NCBI GenBank assembly: GCA_018970725.1
Contig: JAGWVU010000019.1
Coordinates: 1 to 64,000, forward strand
DNA from: Verrucomicrobiota bacterium
GTDB lineage: Bacteria > Verrucomicrobiota > Verrucomicrobiia > Verrucomicrobiales > DEV007
Reading direction: 5' to 3'
Length of the DNA: 64,000 bases
Notes under the pieces: generated by a model
Told to the model about the DNA's origin: nothing
Seen by the model: the letters and a program-made list of their open reading frames with translations, nothing else
The model's database searches: none
In this document: positions 32,641 through 40,187 of the stretch, in pieces
How positions within the stretch are numbered: the stretch's first letter is position 1
Layout: every line of letters begins with the position of its first letter
Program-made: the position numbers and the translations under genes

Positions 32641-35385
32641 ATGCGGCGTGCGTCTGATTCCAGAACGAGAGGGCGCCGGTCCTTGGCGGATCATCTTTCG
32701 CACCTCTCCGTGCCCGTTGCGGAACGCTTGCTGGGGCCGGAAGGTCGGCGGATGCTTCTCCTCAGCCGGGGGCAACCCGGCCGGTTCGAGGGCGGGTTGC
32801 GCGGGCGCAAGGCTCTCTTCGTGGATTGCGCGGAGACGGAGGGGACGCCAGGCGTGAGGGTTGAAATCCGGTTGGACGAGGGGCGACGGGGTGGGCTGAG
32901 ACTGCGGTGTCTCGACTGCGGTTCCGGCCCCTGCCTCCATCAGGCGGGAGCCCTGGCCTTTGTCCTCGAGCGGAAGGTGGCTCTCGGCCTGGCGGCCGCG
33001 CCAATCGCCAAGGTGCCGGTTGAATGGCTGGACGAGCCGGGACTCGTGGACATGGCGCTGGCGCAGCGCCGGGCCAAGGCCCTGGCGGAGCCGATGCAGG
33101 TGACGGCATTGGATGGTTCGACACCTTGGACGGACTACACCGTCACGAACCGCAACTCGGGGCACTCCTACCGGGTGGCACTGCGTGGATGGGAAGGCGG
33201 TCAGTCGTATTGCAGTTGTCCGGATTTCCGGAAGAACACCCTGGCGCTCTGCAAACACACTCTGCGAGTGATCTCATGGGCCAAGCGGAAGTTTCCGGCG
33301 AAGATTCGGAGGACTCCCTGGAGACCGGACCGCTTTGCGCTCTCCCTGACCTATGGCGAGACGCTCAAACTGAAACTCGAGGGACCACCGGAGAGCGCCC
33401 CTCCGAGCCTTGCCCCAACCCTGCTGCCCATCCTTGGCAAAGCTTGGGAACGGCCCGGGGAAGTGGCCGAGGTGGTGAACATCGCCCGGAGGCTGGCCGC
33501 CTCGGGAACGGAGGTGATCGTTTATCCCGATGCGGAGGCCTACATCAGCCGGACCTTGGACCGGGAGTGGTTCGTCCGCCGGATGGAAGCGCTCCGGCAT
33601 CACTCCGGGGATCATCCCCTCCGGAACGACCTTTTGCGGGTGCCGTTGCTCCCCTATCAACTCGAGGGCATTGCGTTCGCAGCCGTCGCCGGCCGATCGA
33701 TCCTTGCGGACGAGATGGGACTGGGCAAGACCATCCAAGCCATTGGTCTGGCGGAATTGCTGGCCCGCGAAGGCGAGGTTTCCCGGGTTCTGGTCGTTTG
33801 TCCGGCCTCCCTGAAAGCGCAATGGGCCTCCGAAATCGGCCGCTTTTCCCACCGGAACTGCCATCTGGTGCTCGGGAACGGCCCCAGCCGGGCCGAACAA
33901 TATCGTCACGAAACCTTCTTCACGGTCTGCAACTACGAACAAGTCACCCGAGACCGGGGCACGGTGGAGCGGGAGCGTTGGGACCTGATCATTCTGGATG
34001 AAGGGCAGCGCATCAAGAATTGGGAGGCAAAAACCAGCCGGGCCATCAAATCGCTCCCCTCCCCCTACGCCCTTGTGCTCTCGGGCACCCCGTTGGAGAA
34101 TCGGCTCGATGAACTCTTTTCCATCATGGAGTTCATCGACGACCGCAGGCTCGGCCCGGCCTTCCGCTTCTACAACCGGTATCGGGTGGTCGATGAGAAA
34201 GGCAAGGTGGCGGGCTACCGGAATCTGGGGGAACTCAGGGAACGTCTCCGGCCCTGCCTGCTCCGGCGCACCCGGGCCGCGCTCCTTCGGGATTTGCCCG
34301 CCCGCACCACCGAAATCGTGCGCGTCCGGCCAACGGAGGAGCAGGCGGAAATTTCCTCGGAACAGCTGCGGATTGTCAGTTCCATCACGAGGAAAAAACA
34401 GCTCAACGAGCTGGACTTGTGTCGTTTGCGTGGGGCCTTGCTGACGGCCCGTCTGGCAGCGGACAGCACCTTCCTCATTCATCGCCAGGCGCCCGGTCAT
34501 TCCAGCAAACTTCAGCGGCTGAAAGAACTCCTGACCGACTTGGCGCTCGAGGAAGACCGCAAGATCATCATTTTTTCCGAATGGACGACCATGCTCGATT
34601 TGATTGAGCCCCTGCTCCATCCGCTTGGACTGGAACATGTCAGGTTGCAAGGCTCGGTTCCGCAGAAGGACCGTCAAGCGCTGGTCTCCCGTTTCCAGAC
34701 CGTGCCCGCTTGCCGCGTTTTCCTCACGACCAATGCCGGCTCCGTCGGGCTCAATCTGCAAGCCGCCAACACCATAATCAATGTCGATCTCCCTTGGAAT
34801 CCTGCCATCCTTGAACAACGCATCGCCAGAGCGCACCGGATGGGGCAGAAGCGACCCGTCCAAGTCTTCCTCCTGGTTACCGAAGGAACCATCGAGGAGA
34901 ACCTCTTGCACACGCTCGGCGCCAAACATGAATTGGCCCGCGCCGCACTGGATCTGGATGCGGAGCTGGATTCCGTGGAGCTTTCCTCCGGGATGGAGGA
35001 GTTGAAACGGCGATTGGAGATTCTTCTCGGCAAGCCACCGGAACCCACGCCCGATGTGACCGCTCCGGCACCGATGGAATCGCCGGCAAGGCTCCTGCGC
35101 CCGCCATCGAACAAGTCCGAAGCCGTTGGGGGCGACCGGCTTGGTCTCCTCTTCGCCGCCTTGGCGGAAATTCTTCCGCAACCGACCGCGGATTCCCCGG
35201 CCCTGCAGGTGGTTGCGCGGCGGATTCGGGCCACTCTGGACGAGTGCTTGACCTCCGAGAACGACGGAAGAGTCCGCCTGTCGTTCACCCTGGCGGATCA
35301 CGCCACCGTGGACCGATTGGCGGAGATACTCAGCCGCTGCTCAGCCCCGCAGGCGGGAGGGGGCGGGATCATTCTGGCGGATTGA
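32641..35385 (+). CDS. SNF2/Swi2-family helicase-like ATPase with SWIM zinc finger
   Basis: 914 residues from the ATG at 32641 (a TTG at 32632 would add three). A SWIM zinc finger CxCx(n)CxH is at about 190-206 (YCSCPDF...LCKH). The SNF2 ATPase has Walker A DEMGLGKT near 355-364, a DEGQ variant of the DEAH box near 452 (IILDEGQRIKN), motif III LSGTPLENRLDEL, and C-terminal motifs TNAGSVGLNLQAA and RAHRMGQ near 730. Bacterial SWIM-SNF2 proteins are RapA-like dsDNA translocases of mostly unknown role, sometimes associated with defence islands; no other defence gene is visible here. Flanked by the inverted hairpin elements B and C. Confidence 0.92.
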   Translation: MRRASDSRTRGRRSLADHLSHLSVPVAERLLGPEGRRMLLLSRGQPGRFEGGLRGRKALFVDCAETEGTPGVRVEIRLDEGRRGGLRLRCLDCGSGPCLHQAGALAFVLERKVALGLAAAPIAKVPVEWLDEPGLVDMALAQRRAKALAEPMQVTALDGSTPWTDYTVTNRNSGHSYRVALRGWEGGQSYCSCPDFRKNTLALCKHTLRVISWAKRKFPAKIRRTPWRPDRFALSLTYGETLKLKLEGPPESAPPSLAPTLLPILGKAWERPGEVAEVVNIARRLAASGTEVIVYPDAEAYISRTLDREWFVRRMEALRHHSGDHPLRNDLLRVPLLPYQLEGIAFAAVAGRSILADEMGLGKTIQAIGLAELLAREGEVSRVLVVCPASLKAQWASEIGRFSHRNCHLVLGNGPSRAEQYRHETFFTVCNYEQVTRDRGTVERERWDLIILDEGQRIKNWEAKTSRAIKSLPSPYALVLSGTPLENRLDELFSIMEFIDDRRLGPAFRFYNRYRVVDEKGKVAGYRNLGELRERLRPCLLRRTRAALLRDLPARTTEIVRVRPTEEQAEISSEQLRIVSSITRKKQLNELDLCRLRGALLTARLAADSTFLIHRQAPGHSSKLQRLKELLTDLALEEDRKIIIFSEWTTMLDLIEPLLHPLGLEHVRLQGSVPQKDRQALVSRFQTVPACRVFLTTNAGSVGLNLQAANTIINVDLPWNPAILEQRIARAHRMGQKRPVQVFLLVTEGTIEENLLHTLGAKHELARAALDLDAELDSVELSSGMEELKRRLEILLGKPPEPTPDVTAPAPMESPARLLRPPSNKSEAVGGDRLGLLFAALAEILPQPTADSPALQVVARRIRATLDECLTSENDGRVRLSFTLADHATVDRLAEILSRCSAPQAGGGGIILAD

Positions 35386-35444
35386 GGCCCACTTCCCGAA
35401 CCGGACCTGAAAACCCAACATGAGACAAAAAACCTGACGAAAAG

Positions 35445-36092
35445 ATGCATAAGAAAGATCAGGCAGGCGAACGACCGGATGCGGAACCTGACCACGATTG
35501 GGAAATCGATTTCCGGGTTGCGGAAGCCCGGAGCAGCTACCCGGAAGAGGTTTGGTCGTCTGACGATGGCCGCGAGAGCGGACTCCTCTGTCAGGCGGCC
35601 CCTGACTACCCGGAAGATTTTTTTCCAGCGGACGGGGAGGATCTCCCCGACGCATCTGGATCGGTGGACGAGCTTGGAGGGGATCGGAATCCATCCGGCG
35701 GAGAAGTCATGGACCGCTTTAGGCGCGGGGAATGGCCGGGTCAGGGTGGGGATCTGTCGTTCGGTGGCCAAACGGTGCCAGGCTTCGTCGGGGAACCCTT
35801 GGACTTCACTGATAACCTGATTGACCTGCATGAATACCACGAGGGCCCGCCAGGTTTCGGCGAGGACGCCTGTGGTGCTGACAGCGGTCCGTGGTGTTTC
35901 GGGGAGGAAGGCTTTGGTTCCGATGGCGGACCCTGGTATTTCGGGGAGGAGCCGTTGAGCTTTGGCGAGGCATTTGGGAATCAGGACAGGGAATTCCCGG
36001 ACCCAGGTGAGGAAGCGCTGGAATGGACGGCGCAGGGACCTCTGGAAGAAATCCCGCCAGTGGAGTGGATTGATGTGCCGCCGGATGATTGA
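35445..36092 (+). CDS. Possible acidic, Gly/Glu/Asp-rich orphan protein
   Basis: 215 residues with very high Asp/Glu/Gly/Pro content, no signal peptide and no known domain. A short internal repeat is visible (SGPWCFGEE then GGPWYFGEE). It begins 59 bp after the SNF2 gene and is free of overlap with it, which favours it over the antisense frame (36167-35298, 289 codons) that would run into the SNF2 3' end. No good ribosome-binding site precedes the ATG. It could be a DNA-mimic-like acidic partner of the helicase, but that is speculation; it may not be a gene. Confidence 0.45.
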   Translation: MHKKDQAGERPDAEPDHDWEIDFRVAEARSSYPEEVWSSDDGRESGLLCQAAPDYPEDFFPADGEDLPDASGSVDELGGDRNPSGGEVMDRFRRGEWPGQGGDLSFGGQTVPGFVGEPLDFTDNLIDLHEYHEGPPGFGEDACGADSGPWCFGEEGFGSDGGPWYFGEEPLSFGEAFGNQDREFPDPGEEALEWTAQGPLEEIPPVEWIDVPPDD

Positions 36093-36435
36093 TCCCAAAA
36101 ACCGGCCGAGAGATCCTGACACGCCGAGCCGCGCCGCGTCGCAGCAGGATTTTGTCTGGTGGTCCACGGTTCTCGCACAACCTCCGGAGGGCCAGCTTCC
36201 GTGATGGCCGGCAAATTTCGAGGTTGTTTGCCGGCGGTGCGGAGCCCCGCCCTCCGGATCATTTTCCGTTTCCAGTTTTAGGTTCCCCTCAAGATCCGCG
36301 TGGGCTTGGGCAGCGGCTGATTAGCGTGAGTCCGGTGGATCATGGTATCTTGATCCTGAGATGGACGCCCGGTCGAAGGAAGTATCGGCGGGAGCGGCGA
36401 AAGCGGAAGCCTCTCGAACCCTTGGCAAACGGAAC
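36093..36435. other. Intergenic region without a supported gene
   Basis: 343 bp. Apart from the hairpin at 36207-36235 I see nothing clear. An in-frame ATG at 36361 could extend the DHODH-like protein by 25 residues, but that extension is Ala/Lys/Arg-rich and unlike the family. Confidence 0.5.
36207..36235. terminator. Perfect 9-bp hairpin between the acidic ORF and the DHODH-like gene
   Basis: GCCGGCAAA (36207-36215) pairs with TTTGCCGGC (36227-36235) over an 11-nt loop. There is no T-run on either side, so it may be a weak or factor-dependent terminator or simply a palindromic site. Confidence 0.4.
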
Positions 36436-37461
36436 ATGAAACCGCAACTGGAAACAAGCTGGCTTGGCCTTCACCTTGCCCACCCGGTCGTGGCGTCGGC
36501 CGGGCCATTGACCCACGAACTGGATAACTTCCGGCGGCTGGAAGACGCGGGAGTGGCCGCGATCGTGATGCATTCGTTGTTCGAAGAGCAGATCACGAGA
36601 GAAAGCCATTGGGTGCATCACTACCATCAACACGGCACCGGGAGCCCTCTGGAAGCTTTTTCCTATATCCCTGATCTGGAGGATCATGGCACCGGACCTG
36701 ACACGTATCTTTCCCTGATCTCGGCGGCCAAGGACGCGGTCTCGATTCCGGTGATCGCCAGTCTCAACGGCACCACGGCGGGCGGTTGGCGGAGGTTCGC
36801 CCGGGAAATCCAGCAGGCGGGAGCCGATGCCTTGGAGTTGAACCTGTATCACGTGCCCACGAGTGCGGAAATCTCCGGCTCCGAGTTGGAGGGTCGCTAC
36901 CTCAGCGTGGTTCGGGATGTGTCCCAGGGGTTGCGACTGCCGTTGGCGGTGAAGCTCTCCCCGTTTCTGACCGCGCCGGCCCACATGGCGGCGGAACTGA
37001 CCCAGGCCGGTGCCCGTGGCTTGGTGCTTTTCAACCGGTTCTATCAGCCCGACATCAATCTGGATGAACTCACCGTGGTGCCGCGCCTCGTGCTGAGCAA
37101 CCACCAGGAATTGCGTCTGCCGCTGCGCTGGGTGGCGATTCTTTACGGCCAGATCGCGGCTGATCTGGCCATCACCTCCGGCATCCATACGGGCGAGGAT
37201 GTGATCAAGGGCATTCTGGCCGGGGCGCACGTGACGATGATGACTTCCGAAATCCTCCAACACGGACTGGGCCGTATCAGCCATATCCTTGAAGCGTTGC
37301 GAGGGTGGATGGCGGAGAGAGGTTACGATTCCGTGTGCCGGATGCGAGGCTCCCTGAGCCAGCTCCATTGCGGGGCACCCGAAGCGTATGAGAGGGCCAA
37401 CTACCTAGCCACCCTCCAGTCCTGGCGACCGGACGCGAGCTTGGGGCGGCTGGGGGAGTGA
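36436..37461 (+). CDS. Dihydroorotate dehydrogenase-like flavoprotein
   Basis: 341 residues from the ATG at 36436 (MKPQLETSWLGLHLAHPVVASAGPLT). The TIM-barrel FMN pattern of DHODH-like proteins is visible: ASAGPLT, IPVIASLNGTT, DALELNLY, LPLAVKLSPF, GLVLFNRFYQPD and the late TSGIHTGEDVIKGILAGA. This subgroup is often annotated as a dihydroorotate dehydrogenase-like protein and is commonly found near pyruvate-ferredoxin oxidoreductase rather than pyrimidine genes; neither context is present here. The true substrate is uncertain. Confidence 0.85.
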   Translation: MKPQLETSWLGLHLAHPVVASAGPLTHELDNFRRLEDAGVAAIVMHSLFEEQITRESHWVHHYHQHGTGSPLEAFSYIPDLEDHGTGPDTYLSLISAAKDAVSIPVIASLNGTTAGGWRRFAREIQQAGADALELNLYHVPTSAEISGSELEGRYLSVVRDVSQGLRLPLAVKLSPFLTAPAHMAAELTQAGARGLVLFNRFYQPDINLDELTVVPRLVLSNHQELRLPLRWVAILYGQIAADLAITSGIHTGEDVIKGILAGAHVTMMTSEILQHGLGRISHILEALRGWMAERGYDSVCRMRGSLSQLHCGAPEAYERANYLATLQSWRPDASLGRLGE

Positions 37462-37664
37462 GAGGCGGGAGGCTGTCGATGGGGGTGGATTCACCACGGA
37501 GAATGAAACCATCAACCCGCTTGACCGCTTGGTCGTTCACCGGCGGATCACCCCATTGTCCCGCACCTTTCAGGGCGGGAATTCTGTCGTGGCGTTACCC
37601 AAGGCCTGCGGTCGCACCAAGCCCCCTGCGCCCTCGGCTGTCCTGTGCCGGCCCGTTGGGCCTT

Positions 37665-37842
37665 GCCCGCATTTCTCAAGCTCTCGCTGCTGCGGCTTGC
37701 CCCATGGTTTTCCTGCTGCGGTCCGCTCGAATTCCTCAACTCACGGTATGTTGGCATACCGCGCATCCTGGAATCCTTCGCGCACCTTGCAGGGAATGCC
37801 ATCTGGCGGCACCTCGCCACGCAATACTTGAGAAATGAGGGC
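37665..37842 (+). repeat. Full-length 178-bp hairpin (MITE/REP-like) element, copy C
   Basis: Left end GCCCGCATTTCTCAAG (37665-37680) and right end 37827-37842, its reverse complement with one mismatch. It is in the opposite orientation to copy B and exactly the same length. It lies in a convergent intergenic region, 203 bp past the DHODH-like stop and 108 bp from the barrel-protein stop. Confidence 0.9.
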
Positions 37843-37886
37843 TGGGCTGAAAGGCACACGGCGCTCCGGATTCCGGGAAACAGAAC

Positions 37887-37915
37887 GACCGGCGCCCCTC
37901 CACGGAACGCCGGTC
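37887..37915 (-). terminator. Hairpin terminator of the upstream barrel-protein paralog
   Basis: GACCGGCG (37887-37894) pairs perfectly with CGCCGGTC (37908-37915) over a 13-nt loop, 35 bp beyond the minus-strand stop codon. On the minus strand it is followed by GTTCTGTTTCC, a weak T tract. Confidence 0.55.
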
Positions 37916-37950
37916 CTGCCAACACATTTGCACCAAAAAAGAAGATCCGG

Positions 37951-38466
37951 TCAGAAGGGCAACCGAAGCCCGAGACGCAGGTTCACTGCGTCCGGCTCCC
38001 GCTGAATCCAGTTGTAGGTAGCGTCCGAGAACAAAGCGACGCAGTTCTCAAACCGATACTCCAGCCCGCCCCCGAGCCGGTAGGCACCCTCATTCTGCGC
38101 GTTCGAGAAGACCGCGCCCCCTCCCATGACGTAGGGTGACCAGCACAGACTCTGTAACGGCAACCGATACACCAGATCCAGCGCATTGATGTGCGTCTGC
38201 GGGTCGGTGGCATTCGCGGAATAACTGTATTCCAAAGCGACCTTCTCGGTGAAAAAATAGGTGAATGCAATGCCGCCGCCCATGGCGTTCTCCCCACCCT
38301 TCCCTCTCGGCAGAAGGCCGGAGGCAAACGCCCCGACATGCAGGCCGGGAAACAAGCAAGGACAACTCGCATCCTCGATCAGGGGATTCTTGTCAGGAGG
38401 GGAATCAGCCATCACCCCACCAACACCCAAAAGACACATGGCAATAGAGACTTGGAGTCGTTTCAT
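37951..38466 (-). CDS. Small exported beta-barrel-like protein (paralog 1)
   Basis: 171 residues from the ATG at 38466, which directly gives a signal peptide (MKRLQVSIAMCLLGVGGVMA); another ATG at 38475 adds three residues. The mature part has alternating hydrophobic/aromatic strands ending in a C-terminal Phe (LRLGLRLPF), as expected for an outer-membrane beta barrel of about eight strands. Six Cys-containing positions (CPC, LCWSPY, ENCVALF) match its paralog at 38728, so disulfides are possible. Function unknown. It has its own promoter and terminator. Confidence 0.75.
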   Translation of the reverse strand: MKRLQVSIAMCLLGVGGVMADSPPDKNPLIEDASCPCLFPGLHVGAFASGLLPRGKGGENAMGGGIAFTYFFTEKVALEYSYSANATDPQTHINALDLVYRLPLQSLCWSPYVMGGGAVFSNAQNEGAYRLGGGLEYRFENCVALFSDATYNWIQREPDAVNLRLGLRLPF

Positions 38467-38473
38467 GAGACTC

Positions 38474-38501
38474 ATTTTAGAGAATCTGCTAGGAACGTCA
38501 A
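38474..38501 (-). promoter_or_regulatory. Promoter with -10 box 7 nt before the ATG (possible leaderless transcript)
   Basis: Minus strand: TTGACG (38501-38496), 16-bp spacer, TAAAAT (38479-38474), then 7 nt to the ATG at 38466. Transcription would be expected to start at or next to the A of the start codon. Confidence 0.6.
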
Positions 38502-38663
38502 TGCGAATTTCTCAGTTTTGCTTAATACCTGTATCAATGAAAGATTTTGCGATGTATGACATCGGGGGATCCTGATATCTATGTAAGCCGCTCCACCACC
38601 GAGCCTTACGTCCGCACAGAACGCGGAAACCGATCGCGATAGACATCGCGCACCTCTCCAGCA

Positions 38664-38699
38664 CAAAAAAGCAAGGCCGGGTGAAACACCCGGCCTTGC
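38664..38699 (-). terminator. Strong rho-independent terminator of barrel-protein paralog 2
   Basis: A 13-bp perfect stem (38671-38683 with 38687-38699; GCAAGGCCGGGTG) with a 3-nt loop, followed on the minus strand by six T (38670-38665). Lies 28 bp beyond the stop codon at 38728. Confidence 0.9.
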
Positions 38700-38727
38700 C
38701 GCTTAAAACTGCTATGCAGAGATTAGA

Positions 38728-39234
38728 TTAGAACGCGAAGCGATAGCCCAAGCGCACTTGAACGGCGTCGTCAAGGGTGGCAACCCAATTGTAGGTGCCA
38801 TCCGCGAAGATCGCGGAGCAGCTGGCGAGGCGGTATTCGATGCCGGCACCAGCGCGGTAAGCGCCTTGGTTCGAGCCATCGGAGAACAGCGCGCCACCAC
38901 CGATGAGGTAGGGGGCCCAGCAGCTGTTGCCAAGCGGCATGCGATAGACGAGATCAAGGGCATTCACGTGTTCTTCGCTGTCGGTCGCGTGAGCGGAGTA
39001 GCTGTAGAGGACACCGAAATTCTTATTGAAGAAATAAGAGAGTTCGACACCGCCACCGAGGGCGTCCTCTTGAGGTCCGTTCAGGAGACCGGAGGCGAAG
39101 ACGCCAACTCCCCAACCAGCGTTGAAGCACTGGCAGGTGGGGTCGACGACCACATTCTTATCAACAACAGGACCGGCGACGGCAAAACCGGCGAGGGCCC
39201 CAAGGGTTGCAACTGACGCGATTAGCTTTTTCAT
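38728..39234 (-). CDS. Small exported beta-barrel-like protein (paralog 2)
   Basis: 168 residues from the ATG at 39234, giving the signal peptide MKKLIASVATLGALAGFAVA; the upstream in-frame start at 39270 would read through the end of the HAD gene. Ends in a C-terminal aromatic (GYRFAF) and shows alternating-strand sequence like its neighbour. Conserved blocks with paralog 1 include GVFASGLL, EYSYSA/LYSYSA, NALDLVYR, GGALFS and the Cys positions. The pair looks like a tandem duplication of an outer-membrane protein of unknown role. Confidence 0.78.
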   Translation of the reverse strand: MKKLIASVATLGALAGFAVAGPVVDKNVVVDPTCQCFNAGWGVGVFASGLLNGPQEDALGGGVELSYFFNKNFGVLYSYSAHATDSEEHVNALDLVYRMPLGNSCWAPYLIGGGALFSDGSNQGAYRAGAGIEYRLASCSAIFADGTYNWVATLDDAVQVRLGYRFAF

Positions 39235-39241
39235 GGGGCAT

Positions 39242-39270
39242 TTCCTACCTGAGGTTTTTCCGAGGGTCAA
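39242..39270 (-). promoter_or_regulatory. Promoter of paralog 2 with -10 box 7 nt before the ATG
   Basis: Minus strand: TTGACC (39270-39265), 17-bp spacer, TAGGAA (39247-39242), then 7 nt to the ATG. The -35 box overlaps the TGA of the HAD gene. The same bases AGGTAGG could also serve as a Shine-Dalgarno sequence for an HAD-initiated transcript. Confidence 0.5.
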
Positions 39271-39995
39271 TCTTTTTCTGCATTCCGGGCGAAAATCCTA
39301 TCAGAAGTACGGGTAACCCCAATGCCCCGGAGGTCATTCCGCGGCCGGGACAGTTCATACCAAGCCATCCCCGCCCTCCGGGCTCCGCCCCAGTCCGCTT
39401 CCCGTTCGTCCCCGACATGGAGCGCCTGACAGGACCGGATCCGGTGGGCGCTCAGGGCGTGGGCAAAGATCGCCGGATCCGGCTTGCGCGCCCGGGCGAG
39501 TGACGAAAACGTCACCACCTCGAAGAAGTGGTCGATGCCGAGCCCCCGCAAAACCGGGAGGAGCCGGTCATCGAAATTCGAGAGGACACCCAGACGATAG
39601 CCGGCCCGCAGTTTTTCGAGGACTTCCACGACCTCTTCATAGAGCACCCAGGCGTCCGCACCCGCGTAGTAGTGCCAGAGCTTCCCGAAGTAGGGATCGA
39701 CCTCTTCCGCCGTCGCCTTGACCCCCGCTTCCTCGAGCACCCGCCCCACCAGGGCGCGCCACCAGTCTCTCTCGGGCTCTCCTTCCGGCCTTCCCCAATC
39801 CGGCTCCGGCATCGCGCCCCAGACGGACCGGAACAGCCTGTCCACCTCCGCGCCCTCCAGCTTCCAGGAAAAATCCCGGGCCACCTCCGCGTAAACTTCT
39901 CCGACGGATCGTGCGGTGCGAAAGAGCGTGCCTGCCGCATCGAAGAGGATCACCTCGATCCCGCAGGTTCCCGATTCGTCAACGGCCTTCATCAT
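39267..39995 (-). CDS. HAD-superfamily hydrolase
   Basis: 242 residues. Motif I reads LFDAAGTLF with the nucleophile Asp19, motif II LSNFDDR, motif III KPDPAIF and motif IV HVGDE. The general-acid Asp normally two residues after the nucleophile is Ala (DAA), a pattern seen in HDHD3-like and haloacid-dehalogenase-like members rather than in classical phosphatases. Small-molecule substrate unknown. It is on the same strand as and 32 bp ahead of barrel paralog 2. Two ATGs (39995, 39992) are possible starts. Confidence 0.88.
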   Translation of the reverse strand: MMKAVDESGTCGIEVILFDAAGTLFRTARSVGEVYAEVARDFSWKLEGAEVDRLFRSVWGAMPEPDWGRPEGEPERDWWRALVGRVLEEAGVKATAEEVDPYFGKLWHYYAGADAWVLYEEVVEVLEKLRAGYRLGVLSNFDDRLLPVLRGLGIDHFFEVVTFSSLARARKPDPAIFAHALSAHRIRSCQALHVGDEREADWGGARRAGMAWYELSRPRNDLRGIGVTRTSDRIFARNAEKD

Positions 39996-40091
39996 TTCGA
40001 GGTTGCGGCACTTGGAATTCTGCGTAGGTTCTCTTTCCCCCGAGGGGAGCGCTGCCAGAATCCGGATTTCACAGTTTTGGACGACGACAGG

Positions 40092-40154
40092 GCGGGATCA
40101 GTTCCCGCTCTTTTTTGTCTCTGGGACAAGGAAAACCCAGGGTCAGGATGACCC
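40092..40154 (+). promoter_or_regulatory. Structured nusA leader with an intrinsic-terminator-like hairpin
   Basis: GCGGGA (40092-40097) pairs with TCCCGC (40103-40108) and is followed by TCTTTTTT (40109-40116), an intrinsic-terminator form. Two further hairpins follow: CTGGG/CCCAG (40121-40140) and GGGTCA-GGA-TGACCC (40140-40154). No plus-strand gene lies upstream for more than 2.5 kb, so the terminator would act within the nusA leader itself. An attenuation role is inferred. Confidence 0.5.
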
Positions 40155-40187
40155 CGCGTATCCCTCGGATCAAGCATCGATTCGAAA

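Larger units (their letters stand above)
37462..37950. other. Non-coding region with the second full-length hairpin element
   Basis: 489 bp between two convergent genes. It contains the 178-bp copy C (37665-37842), a palindromic GGCCCGTTGGGCC next to its left end and the minus-strand terminator at 37887-37915. The apparent ORF at 37458-37838 is produced by the repeat and is not considered a gene. Confidence 0.7.

Noticed and set aside
32074-33258. Minus-strand ORF of 394 codons crossing hairpin element B and the start of the SNF2 gene
   Set aside because: Spans a repeat and the 5' end of a clearly coding gene; its similarity to the ORF at 37458-37838 comes only from the shared repeat.
32641-35385. 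SNF2 gene as part of a known defence system (for example DISARM or Druantia-like)
   Set aside because: None of the required partner genes (methylase, PLD, DUF1998 and similar) lies nearby, so only an isolated SWIM-SNF2 ATPase is called.
35298-36167. Minus-strand ORF of 289 codons opposite the acidic ORF
   Set aside because: Overlaps the coding 3' end of the SNF2 gene and has no domain; kept only as an alternative reading of the locus.
37458-37838. Plus-strand ORF of 126 codons through hairpin element C
   Set aside because: Open frame is explained by the repeat; substitutions between the copies are not clearly biased to synonymous positions and no start signal is present.
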